Source: an uncultured Lachnospiraceae bacterium (GTDB lineage Bacteria > Bacillota > Clostridia > Lachnospirales > Lachnospiraceae). From it: a DNA stretch of 64,000 nt. Of this stretch, positions 17,549-26,936 are shown piece after piece (the first letter of the stretch is position 1; each line of letters starts with the position of its first letter). The stretch is taken from the NCBI GenBank assembly GCA_900316625.1, contig ONDO01000004.1, positions 1-64,000 on the forward strand, given 5' to 3'. The translations under genes and the position numbers were made by a program. The notes under the pieces are model-generated. The model worked only from the letters and a program-made list of their open reading frames with translations. It searched no databases and was not told where the DNA came from.

Positions 17549-19462
17549 TTATGCATTCATACGTGCATTTCTGTTATTCTTACGAATTCGTTCGAATTCA
17601 AGTTCATCTTCCATGGTGACGCTTTCGCCGCCTTCATGGAAGTACTGTCCGTACCAGAGCAGGAACATATATACAATCCAGATGTGTTTTGCGTAGTCGT
17701 ATTTCCCAGCCTTATGGGCATCGAGTATTTTCACGAGTTCTTCGGTATGGAAGAATTGTTCTGCATCTTCGGAGGTGAAGGCTTCTTTTACGATCTTATA
17801 GAATTTGTCATCTCTTAACCAGACACGAATGGGAACCGGGAAACCGAGTTTCTTCTTCTTGGCCTGCTGCTCGGACAGATATCGGTTAGCAACTTGACGG
17901 AAGGCAAGCTTGGTATTGCTATCATTCACCTTATCCTCCAGACGAAGGGTTCTTGCCAGCTCGAAGACCTTACGGTCCAGGAAGGGGACACGACTCTCAA
18001 TGGACTGGGCCATGCTCATCTTGTCAGCTTTCAGAAGAATATCACCGATCAGCCAGAAGTTAAGATCGATATACTGCATCTTCTCTGTGTCTTTTAAGCC
18101 TTTTACCTTGTCATAGAAGGGCTTGGTAAGACTCTGTGGGGTAAATCCCGGTCTGGTATTTTTCAGGACCTTATTGCGCAGTTTCATGTCATAGACATTG
18201 GCATTTCCAATGAAGCGGTCTTCGACCTTCTTGCTGCCACGGATGAGGAAGGAACGTCCTTTTACACCGCGGGGGAGAAGAGAAGCAAGAGCAGCCATTC
18301 CCTTACGAAGAGGGGCAGGAATCTTCTGGTATCCGGCCAGGGACATGGGCTCGTGATAGATATTATAGCCACCGAAGAATTCATCGGAACCTTCACCGGA
18401 GAGGATGACCTTTACATCCTTTGCGGCTTCCCTGTCGACGAAGTAGAGAGCAGCGGCTGAGGCGTCAGCCAGGGGCTCATCCATGTAGTACTGGATCCTG
18501 GGGAGTTCTTCCCAGTATTCTTCCGTAGAGATGACCTTGCCGGTATTCTTGATGCCAAGGGTATCAGACAGATCTTTTGCGTAAGGAATCTCGTTATATT
18601 TCTCATAGTCAAAACCTACTGTATAGGTACGACCGCCGCCGAAATGGCAGGCAACATAGGAAGAATCAACACCGGAAGAGAGCAGAGATGCGACTTCAAC
18701 ATCGGCAACCATATGGTAATGAATGCTGTCCTGCAGAGTCCTATCAATCTCATCGAGAAGCCTGTCGTGATCCATGGGTTCCTTGGCTGGAGTGAGCATG
18801 GGATCAAAGTAGCGAACAAGATGGGATTCTCCCTCCTTCCAGGTCATGTAGTGGCCAGGCATGAGTTTGTAGATGCCTTTGAAGAAGGTTTCGGGGAGGA
18901 CAGAATATTCGAAGGAGAGGTACTGCTCGAGAGCTTCGAGATTCACTTCTCTCTGATAAGCGGGATATTCGAGCAGGCTCTTGATCTCCGAAGCGAAGAC
19001 GAGGTTATGATCGATTTCCATATAGTAGAGGGGCTTGATGCCGAACATATCTCTTGCCATGAAGAGTTCGCCGGACTTCTCATTATAGAGAACGAAGGCG
19101 AACATGCCGCGAAGTCGGTCCAAGAGGGAGGAACCCCAGGATTCGTAGCCGTGTAAGAGAACTTCCGTGTCACAGGAGGAGTTAAATTCATGGCCCAGAC
19201 CAATGAGCTCTTCTCTTAATTCCTTATAATTATAGATCTCGCCGTTGAAAACACAAACCAGGGTTTTGTCTTCGTTAAACATAGGCTGGGTGCCCTTGTC
19301 GCTGAGATCGATAATGGAGAGTCTTCTGTGACCGAAGGCAATCTGCTCGGTGATGTAGGATGAAGCACCATCTGGTCCTCGATGAATGATTCGATTCATC
19401 ATTCGGGTCAGGACTTCTTCACTGTTGGGGTTATGTCCGGTAAAACCGCAGATTCCACACAT
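17549..19462 (-). CDS. asnB: Asparagine synthase (glutamine-hydrolysing)
   Basis: 637 residues. The class II glutaminase domain begins MCGICGF, with Cys2 as nucleophile, and carries HRGPDG and FNGEIYNY. The synthetase domain has the ATP pyrophosphatase loop LLSSGVDSS and the LSGEGSDEFFGGY motif. It converts aspartate, glutamine and ATP to asparagine. GAAAGAAGG serves as ribosome site. A strong terminator lies 53 nt upstream of the start, with a promoter on its far side, suggesting control by attenuation. Confidence 0.93.
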   Translation of the reverse strand: MCGICGFTGHNPNSEEVLTRMMNRIIHRGPDGASSYITEQIAFGHRRLSIIDLSDKGTQPMFNEDKTLVCVFNGEIYNYKELREELIGLGHEFNSSCDTEVLLHGYESWGSSLLDRLRGMFAFVLYNEKSGELFMARDMFGIKPLYYMEIDHNLVFASEIKSLLEYPAYQREVNLEALEQYLSFEYSVLPETFFKGIYKLMPGHYMTWKEGESHLVRYFDPMLTPAKEPMDHDRLLDEIDRTLQDSIHYHMVADVEVASLLSSGVDSSYVACHFGGGRTYTVGFDYEKYNEIPYAKDLSDTLGIKNTGKVISTEEYWEELPRIQYYMDEPLADASAAALYFVDREAAKDVKVILSGEGSDEFFGGYNIYHEPMSLAGYQKIPAPLRKGMAALASLLPRGVKGRSFLIRGSKKVEDRFIGNANVYDMKLRNKVLKNTRPGFTPQSLTKPFYDKVKGLKDTEKMQYIDLNFWLIGDILLKADKMSMAQSIESRVPFLDRKVFELARTLRLEDKVNDSNTKLAFRQVANRYLSEQQAKKKKLGFPVPIRVWLRDDKFYKIVKEAFTSEDAEQFFHTEELVKILDAHKAGKYDYAKHIWIVYMFLLWYGQYFHEGGESVTMEDELEFERIRKNNRNARMNA

Positions 19463-19515
19463 AGAGTGCCTTCTTTCTAACTCTTACAATTCGCAAGTTA
19501 CGATGTGACGACATT

Positions 19516-19555
19516 AAAAATCCCGGGAATCAGACTCTTCGTCTAACCCCCGGGA
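19516..19555 (-). terminator. Terminator / putative attenuator upstream of asnB
   Basis: Read on the minus strand, TCCCGGG plus GGTTAGAC pair fully with GTCTGATT plus CCCGGGA (15 bp, G-U pairs in the middle, loop GAAGA), followed by five T. It can end the DUF4364 transcript. Because the only good promoter for asnB lies upstream of it, it can also act as a leader attenuator. No T-box (GGTGGNACC-type) sequence is present. Confidence 0.85.
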
Positions 19556-19579
19556 CACCTTTGTCCTCTAACTTTGGAT

Positions 19580-19608
19580 ATTTTACTTCATGGATTTTGT
19601 GAGTGCAA
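19580..19608 (-). promoter_or_regulatory. Probable asnB promoter
   Basis: On the minus strand TTGCAC, 17 nt, TAAAAT. The predicted start near 19573 gives a leader of about 110 nt containing the terminator at 19516-19555. Confidence 0.55.
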
Positions 19609-19614
19609 GTACTT

Positions 19615-20130
19615 TTACTGAACCAGCTGATCCAAGAGAGCACCATATACGTCTTCGTAATGGACTTTCCAGTTGTAGCAAAAGGCTTCTGCCTGTTCTC
19701 TGGAGGTGACATGTACGTTCAGATCCATGATCATGTGCCGGTCTGCTTCGAGTGTCAGATGGACGATGAAACCACCGCCTTCTGCACGGTCATAGACGGC
19801 CTTGAGGCTGTTCTCTGCCTTGATGGCAAGTTTGTGGCGGGTCAGATAATCGACGATATCCTTCTGAATCGATGGCGTAACACGATCGGAGAGGAGATCC
19901 AGGGTATTTTTGCCTTCGCTTGTGATGACATAGAGGGTGCGGTTATGGCTCTCTTCGCCTGTGATGAGCTTGGCGTCCTCTAAGTCGTGGATGATCTCCT
20001 GTGCAGTGAAGAACCCGGTATAATTCGTCTCCTGGAAGAATTCGGTGATCTGCGTATTCGAGAGGGGACCATCGGATCTTTCGAGAAGAGATAATACTGT
20101 CATTTTGTAGATAAGTGCGGGTTCTGCCAT
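19615..20130 (-). CDS. DUF4364 family protein, winged-helix-like
   Basis: 171 residues, cytoplasmic. The N-terminal 75 residues look like a winged helix-turn-helix (LLERSDGPLSNTQITEFF ... LITGEESHNRTLYVITSEGK), followed by an alpha/beta C-terminal domain. This is the DUF4364 family of Firmicutes, probably a DNA-binding regulator of unknown target. It lies between malic enzyme and asnB on the same strand, with hairpins on both sides. Confidence 0.82.
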   Translation of the reverse strand: MAEPALIYKMTVLSLLERSDGPLSNTQITEFFQETNYTGFFTAQEIIHDLEDAKLITGEESHNRTLYVITSEGKNTLDLLSDRVTPSIQKDIVDYLTRHKLAIKAENSLKAVYDRAEGGGFIVHLTLEADRHMIMDLNVHVTSREQAEAFCYNWKVHYEDVYGALLDQLVQ

Positions 20131-20153
20131 GATGTTTCCTTTACAAATGAAGA

Positions 20154-20176
20154 CCGGGCCACAAGTTGCAGCCCGG
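20154..20176 (-). terminator. Weak hairpin between malic enzyme and DUF4364 genes
   Basis: Stem CCGGGC/GCCCGG with an 11-nt loop. Read on the minus strand it is followed only by TCTTCATTT, so termination would be inefficient and some readthrough into the DUF4364 gene is likely. Confidence 0.45.
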
Positions 20177-20207
20177 AATGTTAATTTTGATACAATCGTG
20201 ATTTGAT

Positions 20208-21359
20208 TTATTTGATGTGATCCATAACTGCCTTGGAGACAACCTCAGCAACTTTCGGGTCGAAGGCCTCTGGCAGGATATTTTCATCACTTAGATCAGC
20301 ATCACTTACGAGAGAAGCGATTGCGTTTGCAGCTGCAAGTTTCATCTCTTCGGTAATCTCCTTGGCATGACCGAGAAGAGCACCCTTGAAAATTCCGGGG
20401 AAAGCAACCACGTTATTGACCTGGTTGGGGAAATCAGATCTGCCGGTTCCTACGACACGGGCACCGGCTTCTTTTGCAAGATCAGGCATAATCTCGGGTG
20501 TGGGATTCGCCATTGCAAAGAGGATGGAGTCTTTGTTCATGGAACGTACCATATCCTGGCTTACGATTCCGGGAGCAGATACGCCGACGAAGATATCGGC
20601 ACCCTTCAGTGCATCAGCAAGAGTACCGCTTGCACCGGAGAGATTGGTGACTTCCATCATCTTTTCCTGCATCCAGTTCAGATCCTTAGAATCCTTAGAG
20701 AGGATGCCGGACTTATCACACATGGTGATGTTCTTGAAACCATAACGGAGGAGGAGACGGGTGATTGCAACACCTGCGGAACCAGCGCCGTTAACGACGA
20801 CCTTACAGTCTTCCTTCTTCTTACCGACAACCTTTAAGCCGTTGATAATACCGGCAAGTACAACGATTGCAGTACCATGCTGGTCATCGTGGAAGACAGG
20901 AATATCCAGTTCCTTCTTCAGTCTTTCTTCAATCTCAAAACAACGAGGTGCGGAGATATCCTCTAAGTTGATACCACCAAAGGTAGGAGCAATCGCTTTT
21001 ACCGCAGCAACGATTTCGTCGGGATCCTGGGTAGAGAGGCAGATGGGGAATGCATTGACATCGCCGAATTCCTTGAAGAGAACACACTTGCCTTCCATAA
21101 CGGGCATAGCGGCTTCCGGTCCGATATTGCCGAGACCAAGAACTGCAGAACCATCGGATACAACAGCAACGGTGTTGGCCTTGAGGGTGTAGTTATATAC
21201 TTCTGCCTTGTTCTCAGCGATGATGCGGCAAGGTGCAGCAACACCAGGAGTGTAGGCAACAGCCAGATCATGTCTGTCCTTTACTTTCGCTTTGGCAACA
21301 GTAGAAATCTTGCCATTCCATTCTCTGTGAAGTTTTATTGCTTCTTCGTCGATTGTCAT
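20208..21359 (-). CDS. NAD(P)-dependent malic enzyme
   Basis: 383 residues, the short bacterial form. N-terminal malic domain with VAYTPGVAAPC and SDGSAVLGLGNIGPEAAMPVMEGK, substrate/metal region GGINLEDISAP and IPVFHDDQHGTAIV, and a Rossmann domain with VVNGAGSAGVAI. The late ANPTPEIMPD and GRSDFPNQVNNV motifs are also present. It oxidatively decarboxylates malate to pyruvate; NAD versus NADP preference cannot be read with certainty. AAAGGAGA lies 6 nt upstream. Confidence 0.93.
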   Translation of the reverse strand: MTIDEEAIKLHREWNGKISTVAKAKVKDRHDLAVAYTPGVAAPCRIIAENKAEVYNYTLKANTVAVVSDGSAVLGLGNIGPEAAMPVMEGKCVLFKEFGDVNAFPICLSTQDPDEIVAAVKAIAPTFGGINLEDISAPRCFEIEERLKKELDIPVFHDDQHGTAIVVLAGIINGLKVVGKKKEDCKVVVNGAGSAGVAITRLLLRYGFKNITMCDKSGILSKDSKDLNWMQEKMMEVTNLSGASGTLADALKGADIFVGVSAPGIVSQDMVRSMNKDSILFAMANPTPEIMPDLAKEAGARVVGTGRSDFPNQVNNVVAFPGIFKGALLGHAKEITEEMKLAAANAIASLVSDADLSDENILPEAFDPKVAEVVSKAVMDHIK

Positions 21360-21420
21360 GATTCTTTCTCCTTTTTCCTCCTGACGATTTCACGTATGTG
21401 TCTATGTTCACACGGAAATA

Positions 21421-21449
21421 AATATAGCATGGAAGAAGATTGCCTTCAA
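21421..21449 (-). promoter_or_regulatory. Malic enzyme promoter
   Basis: On the minus strand TTGAAG, 17 nt, TATATT. It is divergent from, and only 16 bp from, the rho promoter. A loose inverted repeat (GTGTGAACATAGACACA) between it and the gene might be an operator. Confidence 0.6.
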
Positions 21450-21465
21450 GATGACGAATTTTGCC

Positions 21466-21493
21466 TTGCAATGGCAAAAGCCTTGGTTATAAT
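21466..21493 (+). promoter_or_regulatory. rho promoter
   Basis: TTGCAA, 16 nt, TATAAT. The transcript would start near 21500, leaving a leader of about 115 nt before the rho ATG. Confidence 0.65.
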
Positions 21494-21614
21494 AGGTTTG
21501 TACAGTTTCAGTTCGTTCATCTATGCCAGTTCCGGCAATAGTATTTCCACGACTTACTTTTTCAAACTTACATCATATGAGAATTATTAACTTCATTTAT
21601 AAGTGAGGATTTTT

Positions 21615-23480
21615 ATGGCGGATAATATGAGAGAAAAGTATGCGTCTCTTCCTGTGACGACCCTGAAGGAACTTGCCAGGCAGGTTGGAATCAAGGGTCT
21701 GACCAAGCTGAAGAAAGAAGAGATCGTGAATCTTCTGATCGAAGAAGAGGGCAAACGTAAGGCTGCTCCGGTAGAGAAGAAGCCTGCACAAGAGAAGAAG
21801 CCCGCACGTGAGAAGAAAGCTGCTGAGGACAAGAACTCGAAAGAGAAGAAAGCTCCGGCAGAGAAGAAAAGGCGCTTGTCACACGCAAAGTCTGTTCAGG
21901 CAGATGTAGACACTGTAGAAACTGTCAATGCTGACACTGCCAGGACGGAAACTGCAAGGACAGAGCCTGCCAAGACGGAAACTGCCAAGACGGACACTGT
22001 AAGGACAGAGCCTGCCAAGACAGAAACTGCCAAGACGGAAACTGTAAGGACAGAGCCTGCCAAGACAGAAACGGTAAGGACGGAGCCAGCAAAGAGAAAG
22101 CCTGGCAGACCGGCTCGTTCTACGAAAAACGTAAAGAAGAGAAATGACGAATTGCATCCGTCAGGTTCTGAGAAGAAGGACGGGAAGTCTTCTGAAGCAG
22201 AAGATAGCAAGGCTACCGAGGTGAAAGCAACTCGTTCGAACACAGAGGAGCAGTCTTTAGAGGTTAGAAAACCTGAGGACAAGAAATCTGAGGACAAGAA
22301 AGCTGAAGACAAGAAAGCTGAAGACAAGAAGCCTGAGCCTCCCAAGTATCCGGATGCCAAGGATTGTACCGGTATCTTAGAGATTATGCAGGAAGGATAT
22401 GGCTTCCTTCGTAGTGCAAACTATATGCCAGGTGAACATGACATCTATGTCAGCCCCTCTCAGATCCGCCGTTTCAATATGAAGACGGGCGATCTTGTTA
22501 CCGGTAAGACCCGTAAGAATAATCCCAATGATAAATATGGAGCACTTCTATTCATTGAGCACATCAATGGAATGAATCCGGAGATGATCGCGCTTCGTCC
22601 GACCTTCGAAGAGATGACGCCGGTTTTCCCCAATGAGAGAATCAAGTTGGAATATCCCGGTGCTTCCGTTGCCATGCGTATCGTAGACCTCTTCTCGCCA
22701 ATTGGTAAGGGCCAGAGAGGTATGATCGTAGCCCAGCCTAAGGCGGGTAAGACGACCCTCTTAAAGCAGGTTGCTGCATCCGTTAAGGCATCCCATCCAG
22801 GCATGCACATCATCGTTCTTCTGATCGATGAGCGCCCTGAGGAAGTTACCGATATGAAGGAATCCATTGAGGGCCAGAATTGCGAAGTCATTTATTCTAC
22901 CTTTGATGAACTTCCCGAGCATCATAAGAGAGTCTCTGAGATGACCATCGAGCGTGCTAAGCGTCTGGTGGAACAGGGACAGGATGTTATGATCCTCTTA
23001 GATTCCATTACAAGACTCTCGAGAGCCTACAACCTGACTGTACCGCCAAGTGGCCGTACTCTGTCCGGCGGTCTTGATCCTGCAGCCCTTTATATGCCCA
23101 AGCGATTCTTTGGCGCAGCTCGTAACATGAGAGAGGGCGGTTCCCTTACCATTCTTGCTACAGCACTTGTAAATACCGGATCCAAGATGGATGATGTCGT
23201 TTACGAGGAATTCAAGGGTACCGGTAATATGGAACTGGTACTGGATCGTAAGCTGTCTGAGAAGCGTGTTTTCCCGGCGATCGATCTGTCCCAGTCCGGA
23301 ACCAGAAGAGAAGATCTTCTCTTAGAAGCGGAAGAATTACGCACTATGGAGATCATTCATCGTGGCCTGAATGGCATGCGCAAGGAAGAGGCAACAGAGA
23401 ATATTCTGAACATGTTCTCCAACACAAGAACCAATCAGGAATTTGTTTCCAGATTTCTTGCAAGAAATGGAAGAATGTAA
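21615..23480 (+). CDS. rho: Transcription termination factor Rho with a long low-complexity insertion
   Basis: 621 residues against about 420-430 for typical Rho. Residues 10-45 are the Rho N-terminal helical (SAP-like) domain. Residues about 50-248 are a Lys/Glu/Ala/Thr-rich, probably disordered insertion with tandem repeats and an AT-hook-like RKPGRPARS. From [16 protein letters not shown] (about 251) the RNA-binding cold-shock fold begins, followed by the ATPase with Walker [21 protein letters not shown] and the Q/R-loop region. It is a hexameric RNA translocase that ends transcripts. ATG 21615 has GTGAGG spaced 6 nt; a GTG at 21603 is less likely. Confidence 0.93.
   Translation: MADNMREKYASLPVTTLKELARQVGIKGLTKLKKEEIVNLLIEEEGKRKAAPVEKKPAQEKKPAREKKAAEDKNSKEKKAPAEKKRRLSHAKSVQADVDTVETVNADTARTETARTEPAKTETAKTDTVRTEPAKTETAKTETVRTEPAKTETVRTEPAKRKPGRPARSTKNVKKRNDELHPSGSEKKDGKSSEAEDSKATEVKATRSNTEEQSLEVRKPEDKKSEDKKAEDKKAEDKKPEPPKYPDAKDCTGILEIMQEGYGFLRSANYMPGEHDIYVSPSQIRRFNMKTGDLVTGKTRKNNPNDKYGALLFIEHINGMNPEMIALRPTFEEMTPVFPNERIKLEYPGASVAMRIVDLFSPIGKGQRGMIVAQPKAGKTTLLKQVAASVKASHPGMHIIVLLIDERPEEVTDMKESIEGQNCEVIYSTFDELPEHHKRVSEMTIERAKRLVEQGQDVMILLDSITRLSRAYNLTVPPSGRTLSGGLDPAALYMPKRFFGAARNMREGGSLTILATALVNTGSKMDDVVYEEFKGTGNMELVLDRKLSEKRVFPAIDLSQSGTRREDLLLEAEELRTMEIIHRGLNGMRKEEATENILNMFSNTRTNQEFVSRFLARNGRM
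21960..22094 (+). repeat. In-frame tandem repeat in rho
   Basis: Two 45-bp units (21960-22004, 22005-22049), one shortened 30-bp unit (22050-22079) and a partial fourth. They encode [19 protein letters not shown] blocks. More degenerate copies of the same 15-bp sub-motif precede it from about 21930. A second short repeat (EDKKAEDKK) lies near 22270-22330. Confidence 0.9.
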
Positions 23481-23491
23481 GAAAGAATGCC

Positions 23492-23520
23492 TTGCACTTT
23501 GAATAGAGCTATGCTATATT
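23492..23520 (+). promoter_or_regulatory. rpmE promoter
   Basis: TTGCAC, 17 nt, TATATT, 11 nt after the rho stop. The start is predicted near 23527. Confidence 0.65.
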
Positions 23521-23526
23521 TATAAA

Positions 23527-23561
23527 GCTGTTTTCGGGATGTTACAACAGCACAATGCTGT
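23527..23561 (+). ncRNA. Candidate L31 leader with alternative hairpins
   Basis: Beginning at the predicted transcript start, GCTGTT (23527-23532) can pair with AACAGC (23546-23551). Alternatively ACAGCA (23547-23552) can pair with TGCTGT (23556-23561). The two helices share bases and exclude each other, as expected of an autoregulatory leader. L31 leaders are known in Firmicutes; whether this is one of them was not tested. Confidence 0.4.
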
Positions 23562-23597
23562 AAGAATTTACTTTTTGTATAAGAAGAGGTGAAAGTC

Positions 23598-23804
23598 ATG
23601 CGCAAAGATATTCAGCCGGATTACTATCAGGCAACCGTTACCTGCAACTGCGGTAACACCTTCGTAACCGGATCTACCAAGGAAAGCATCCACGTCGAAG
23701 TTTGCTCCAAGTGCCATCCGTTCTATACCGGAACTCAGAAGGCTAGCAAGGTCCGTGGCCGTATCGATCAGTTCAACAAGAAGTACGGTATTTCCAACGA
23801 CTGA
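23598..23804 (+). CDS. rpmE: 50S ribosomal protein L31 (zinc-binding type)
   Basis: 68 residues beginning [20 protein letters not shown]. The four cysteines C16, C18, C36 and C39 form the zinc site of the C+ type of L31. The [10 protein letters not shown] motif and C-terminal FNKKYG are typical. The start at 23598 has GAGGTGA upstream; a GTG three codons earlier is unlikely. A strong terminator follows. Confidence 0.97.
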   Translation: MRKDIQPDYYQATVTCNCGNTFVTGSTKESIHVEVCSKCHPFYTGTQKASKVRGRIDQFNKKYGISND

Positions 23805-23827
23805 TAATAGTTTACGATGGAACACAA

Positions 23828-23859
23828 GAGCTGGGACGATATTGTCTCAGCTCTTTTTT
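23828..23859 (+). terminator. Intrinsic terminator after rpmE
   Basis: Stem GAGCTGGGAC/GTCTCAGCTC (10 bp with one G-U), 6-nt loop, six T. Confidence 0.93.
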
Positions 23860-23931
23860 GAGTTTAGTATCTATTGACACTCGCATAAGACGTGTGGTCT
23901 TAGCGTGTGGCTTTAGATGGAGGAGATAGGA

Positions 23932-24864
23932 ATGGCAGGCAAGGTATTCTCGGGGATCGGTGGCCAGGCGGTCATGGAGGGCGTTATGATGCGCTCTAAG
24001 GGCCACTATGCGGTTGCAATCCGTCTTGCTGACAAGACGATTCATATTGAAGACAAGGAAGATGATTTCGGCAAGTCCCCCTGGCTTAAAGTGCCGATCA
24101 TTCGTGGCATGGTTTCTTTCGTGTATTCTCTCGTAACCGGTATCACCGCGCTTATGACAAGCTCTACATTTATCGAAGATGATGAAGAGACGAAGGAGAA
24201 GCGTGCGAAGATGACGGAAAAGGAGCGGAAGAAGGCTGAGAACAGGGAACTCTATGGAACCTTCTTCCTGTCACTGGTTCTGGCCCTGGTGGTCTTCTTC
24301 ATGCTGCCTTTCGGTCTGTCCAAGCTCTTTAAGATCTGGATCAGTTCCAATCTGGTACTTAATATGATCGAAGGTCTGATCCGCGTCGGCCTCTTCCTGG
24401 GTTACATTCTCCTGATCTCCCGCATGGAGGAGATTCGCCGTGTCTTCATGTATCACGGCGCAGAGCATAAGTGCATCAACTGCATCGAGAATGGTAAGGA
24501 TCTCACCGTCGAAAATGTAAAGCAGGCTTCCAGACTGCATAAGAGATGTGGAACCAGCTTTATCTTCATCGTTATGATCATCTCCATCTTCGTCTTCATG
24601 TTCATCCGGATGGAGTCCCCGGTACTGCAGCTTCTCATGCGCCTCGCGCTGGTCCCTGTGGTTGCCGGTATCTCTTATGAGTTTATCCGCCTGGCAGGCC
24701 GTTCGGAGAACAGCTTTGTAAATCTCCTGTCCAAGCCTGGTCTTGCACTGCAGAAGATCACTACCCAGGAGCCGACCGACGACATGATCGAGGTCGGAAT
24801 TGCCAGTGTGGAAGCTGTTTTCGACTGGAGAAAGTTCCAGGAAGAGCATTCCGGAGAGTTCTAG
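23932..24864 (+). CDS. DUF1385 family membrane protein (YqhQ-like)
   Basis: 310 residues. It begins MAGKVFSGIGGQAVMEGVMMRS, the conserved DUF1385 start, and later has YHGAEHKCINCIE and RLHKRCGTSFIF, where conserved His and Cys residues may bind metal. About four membrane segments. Family members are predicted metal-dependent enzymes of unknown reaction. The start at 23932 has GGAGGAG 6 nt upstream; the ATG at 23917 lies before the ribosome site. It sits upstream of prmC-prfA, an order I know from other Clostridia. Confidence 0.88.
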   Translation: MAGKVFSGIGGQAVMEGVMMRSKGHYAVAIRLADKTIHIEDKEDDFGKSPWLKVPIIRGMVSFVYSLVTGITALMTSSTFIEDDEETKEKRAKMTEKERKKAENRELYGTFFLSLVLALVVFFMLPFGLSKLFKIWISSNLVLNMIEGLIRVGLFLGYILLISRMEEIRRVFMYHGAEHKCINCIENGKDLTVENVKQASRLHKRCGTSFIFIVMIISIFVFMFIRMESPVLQLLMRLALVPVVAGISYEFIRLAGRSENSFVNLLSKPGLALQKITTQEPTDDMIEVGIASVEAVFDWRKFQEEHSGEF

Positions 24865-24911
24865 CTACTCTTGCTTCGGCAATGGTAACTTTGCTCCGGA
24901 AAGGAAAGATT

Positions 24912-25769
24912 TTGAACGATAGAATGACATTACGAGAGGCCCTTATAGAGGGCACGCGAGAGTTGGAAGAAGCCCATATCCCTGACAGCAAATTCGATGC
25001 CAGAATTCTGCTTCTTCATGCAAGCAATATCACTTATAGCCGGTTTCTGGCCTCTTCTACGGATCCTATGGAAGAGGATTCCCTTCGGAAATATAGAACT
25101 TACCTTAAGATGCGTACAGAGCGTATCCCCCTGCAGCACATTACAGGGGAACAGGATTTCATGGGATACTCTTTCCGTGTGAATGAGCATGTTCTGATCC
25201 CAAGACAGGATACAGAGACCCTGGTTCTGTTGGCAGAAGAAGAGATTAAAAAGACGAATGCAAAGAAGGTGCTTGATCTCTGTACCGGCTCTGGCTGCAT
25301 TGGAATCTCCCTCTTCCTGCGCATGAAGGAAGCTGGAAGACCAATCGATGTGACGCTTTCGGATCTGTCGGAAGAAGCACTTGCTGTTGCAAAAGAAAAT
25401 GCGAACTTATTGAACGCCAATATATGTTTTACTAAAAGCGATCTCTTTGAAGAAATTGATTCTTCATATGATGTGATCGTTTCGAATCCGCCCTATATTC
25501 CAAGCCATGTAATTCCCGGTTTGATGCCGGAAGTGAGGGATCATGATCCTATGATGGCTCTTGATGGGGGTGAGGATGGACTCTTTATCTACCGTAAGCT
25601 GATTCCCCAGGCGTATGAGAGACTGCAGGATAAGGGCAGCCTCTTTCTTGAGATAGGTTATGACCAGGGCGGGTCCGTATCTTTAATCATGCGGGAAGCA
25701 GGTTTTAATGGGGTGACTGTGGCACAGGACCTTGCCGGCAATGACCGTGTCGTATATGGAAGAAAGTGA
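24912..25769 (+). CDS. prmC: Peptide chain release factor N5-glutamine methyltransferase
   Basis: 285 residues from TTG 24912, chosen because AAGGAAAG lies just upstream and the length fits the family. An ATG at 24924 lacks a ribosome site and an in-frame ATG at 24882 would add 10 residues. The N-terminal helical domain is followed by a Rossmann methyltransferase: [14 protein letters not shown] (SAM loop), [11 protein letters not shown], and catalytic VSNPPYIPS. It methylates the GGQ glutamine of release factors; its substrate RF1 is encoded next. Confidence 0.92.
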   Translation: MNDRMTLREALIEGTRELEEAHIPDSKFDARILLLHASNITYSRFLASSTDPMEEDSLRKYRTYLKMRTERIPLQHITGEQDFMGYSFRVNEHVLIPRQDTETLVLLAEEEIKKTNAKKVLDLCTGSGCIGISLFLRMKEAGRPIDVTLSDLSEEALAVAKENANLLNANICFTKSDLFEEIDSSYDVIVSNPPYIPSHVIPGLMPEVRDHDPMMALDGGEDGLFIYRKLIPQAYERLQDKGSLFLEIGYDQGGSVSLIMREAGFNGVTVAQDLAGNDRVVYGRK

Positions 25770-25779
25770 GACGAATCAT

Positions 25780-26856
25780 ATGTATGAACGTTTAGATGAT
25801 CTTGTAATGAGATCGGAAGAGATACTGAACCAGATGGGGCAGCCGGAGATTGCAAATGACTCTAAGAAGCTGCAGAAGCTGATGCGCGAGCAGGCAGAAA
25901 TCACACCAATCGTTGAGTGTTATCTTGCTTATAAGGCAGCGAATCAGACGGTTCTTGACTCTCTTGAGATGCTGGAGTCAGAGTCTGATGCAGAGATGCG
26001 TGAGATGATCAAGGAAGACCTGAATAATGCTCGTGCGGAAGTAGAAAAACGCGAGAGTGAACTGAAGATCCTCATGCTTCCTAAGGACCCCAACGATGAT
26101 AAGAATGTCATCGTTGAGATCCGTGCAGGTGCCGGTGGTGAAGAAGCAGCACTATTTGCTGCAGAGATATATCGTATGTACCAGCATTACTGTGATCAGA
26201 GAGGCTGGCGTACTTCCCTGGACGAGATCGAAGAGACTGGAATCGGTGGGATGAAGAAGGTTGACTTCACAGTCGAGGGCAAGGGAGCTTATTCCGTCCT
26301 TAAGTATGAGTCTGGCGTACATCGTGTTCAGCGTGTACCGGTAACCGAGTCCCAGGGCCGTATTCAGACTTCGACCTGTACGGTTGCTGTCATGCCGGAA
26401 GCAGAAGATGTGGATATCGAGATCAATGAGAAGGATATTCGAATTGATGTTATGAGAGCGTCTGGTAACGGTGGTCAGTGTGTCAACACGACCGACTCTG
26501 CCGTACGTCTGACGCATTATCCGACAGGGATTGTTATCTATTCCCAGACCGAGAAGTCCCAGCTGCAGAATAAGGATAAGGCTTTCGCTCTGCTTCGTAC
26601 CAAACTCTATGATATGGAACTTCAAAAGCGTCAGCAGGAGGCCTCTGATGCCAGATTGTCACAGATCGGTACCGGCGATCGTTCAGAGAAGATTCGTACT
26701 TACAACTTTCCTCAGGGCCGTGTAACAGATCACAGAATCAATCTGACCCTCTACAAGCTTGATAATATCCTGGATGGTGATATTCAGGAAATTCTCGATG
26801 CCCTTATGGCTGCAGATCAGGCCAAGAAGCTTCTGCAGATGGAAGATGAGTCATAA
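25780..26856 (+). CDS. prfA: Peptide chain release factor 1
   Basis: 358 residues, normal RF1 length. Codon-recognition tripeptide in RVPVTES, catalytic GGQ in [16 protein letters not shown], and C-terminal [14 protein letters not shown]. It ends translation at UAA and UAG. ATG 25780 is preferred because it gives the family N-terminus MYERLDDLV, with GTGAG upstream. It begins 10 nt after prmC, so enzyme and substrate are co-expressed. Confidence 0.96.
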   Translation: MYERLDDLVMRSEEILNQMGQPEIANDSKKLQKLMREQAEITPIVECYLAYKAANQTVLDSLEMLESESDAEMREMIKEDLNNARAEVEKRESELKILMLPKDPNDDKNVIVEIRAGAGGEEAALFAAEIYRMYQHYCDQRGWRTSLDEIEETGIGGMKKVDFTVEGKGAYSVLKYESGVHRVQRVPVTESQGRIQTSTCTVAVMPEAEDVDIEINEKDIRIDVMRASGNGGQCVNTTDSAVRLTHYPTGIVIYSQTEKSQLQNKDKAFALLRTKLYDMELQKRQQEASDARLSQIGTGDRSEKIRTYNFPQGRVTDHRINLTLYKLDNILDGDIQEILDALMAADQAKKLLQMEDES

Positions 26857-26936
26857 TCCTTTGATCTCATCCTTCTGATCTGGTTTTCGAGATAGAGTTA
26901 CATTTTCATATATGCACTTAGAGCGGGGAGAAAGAG

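Noticed and set aside
19463..19614. T-box riboswitch before asnB
   Set aside because: No T-box core (GGTGGNACC-type) and too little space for stem I; only a promoter and a terminator are seen.
21960..22094. Direct repeats in rho considered as a CRISPR or mobile-element trace
   Set aside because: Contiguous coding repeats with no spacers, kept in frame inside a normal Rho.
21879..22360. Minus-strand frames opposite the rho repeats, rich in Ser/Val/Leu or Arg/Cys/Leu
   Set aside because: Repetitive composition is an artefact of the coding repeat on the plus strand.
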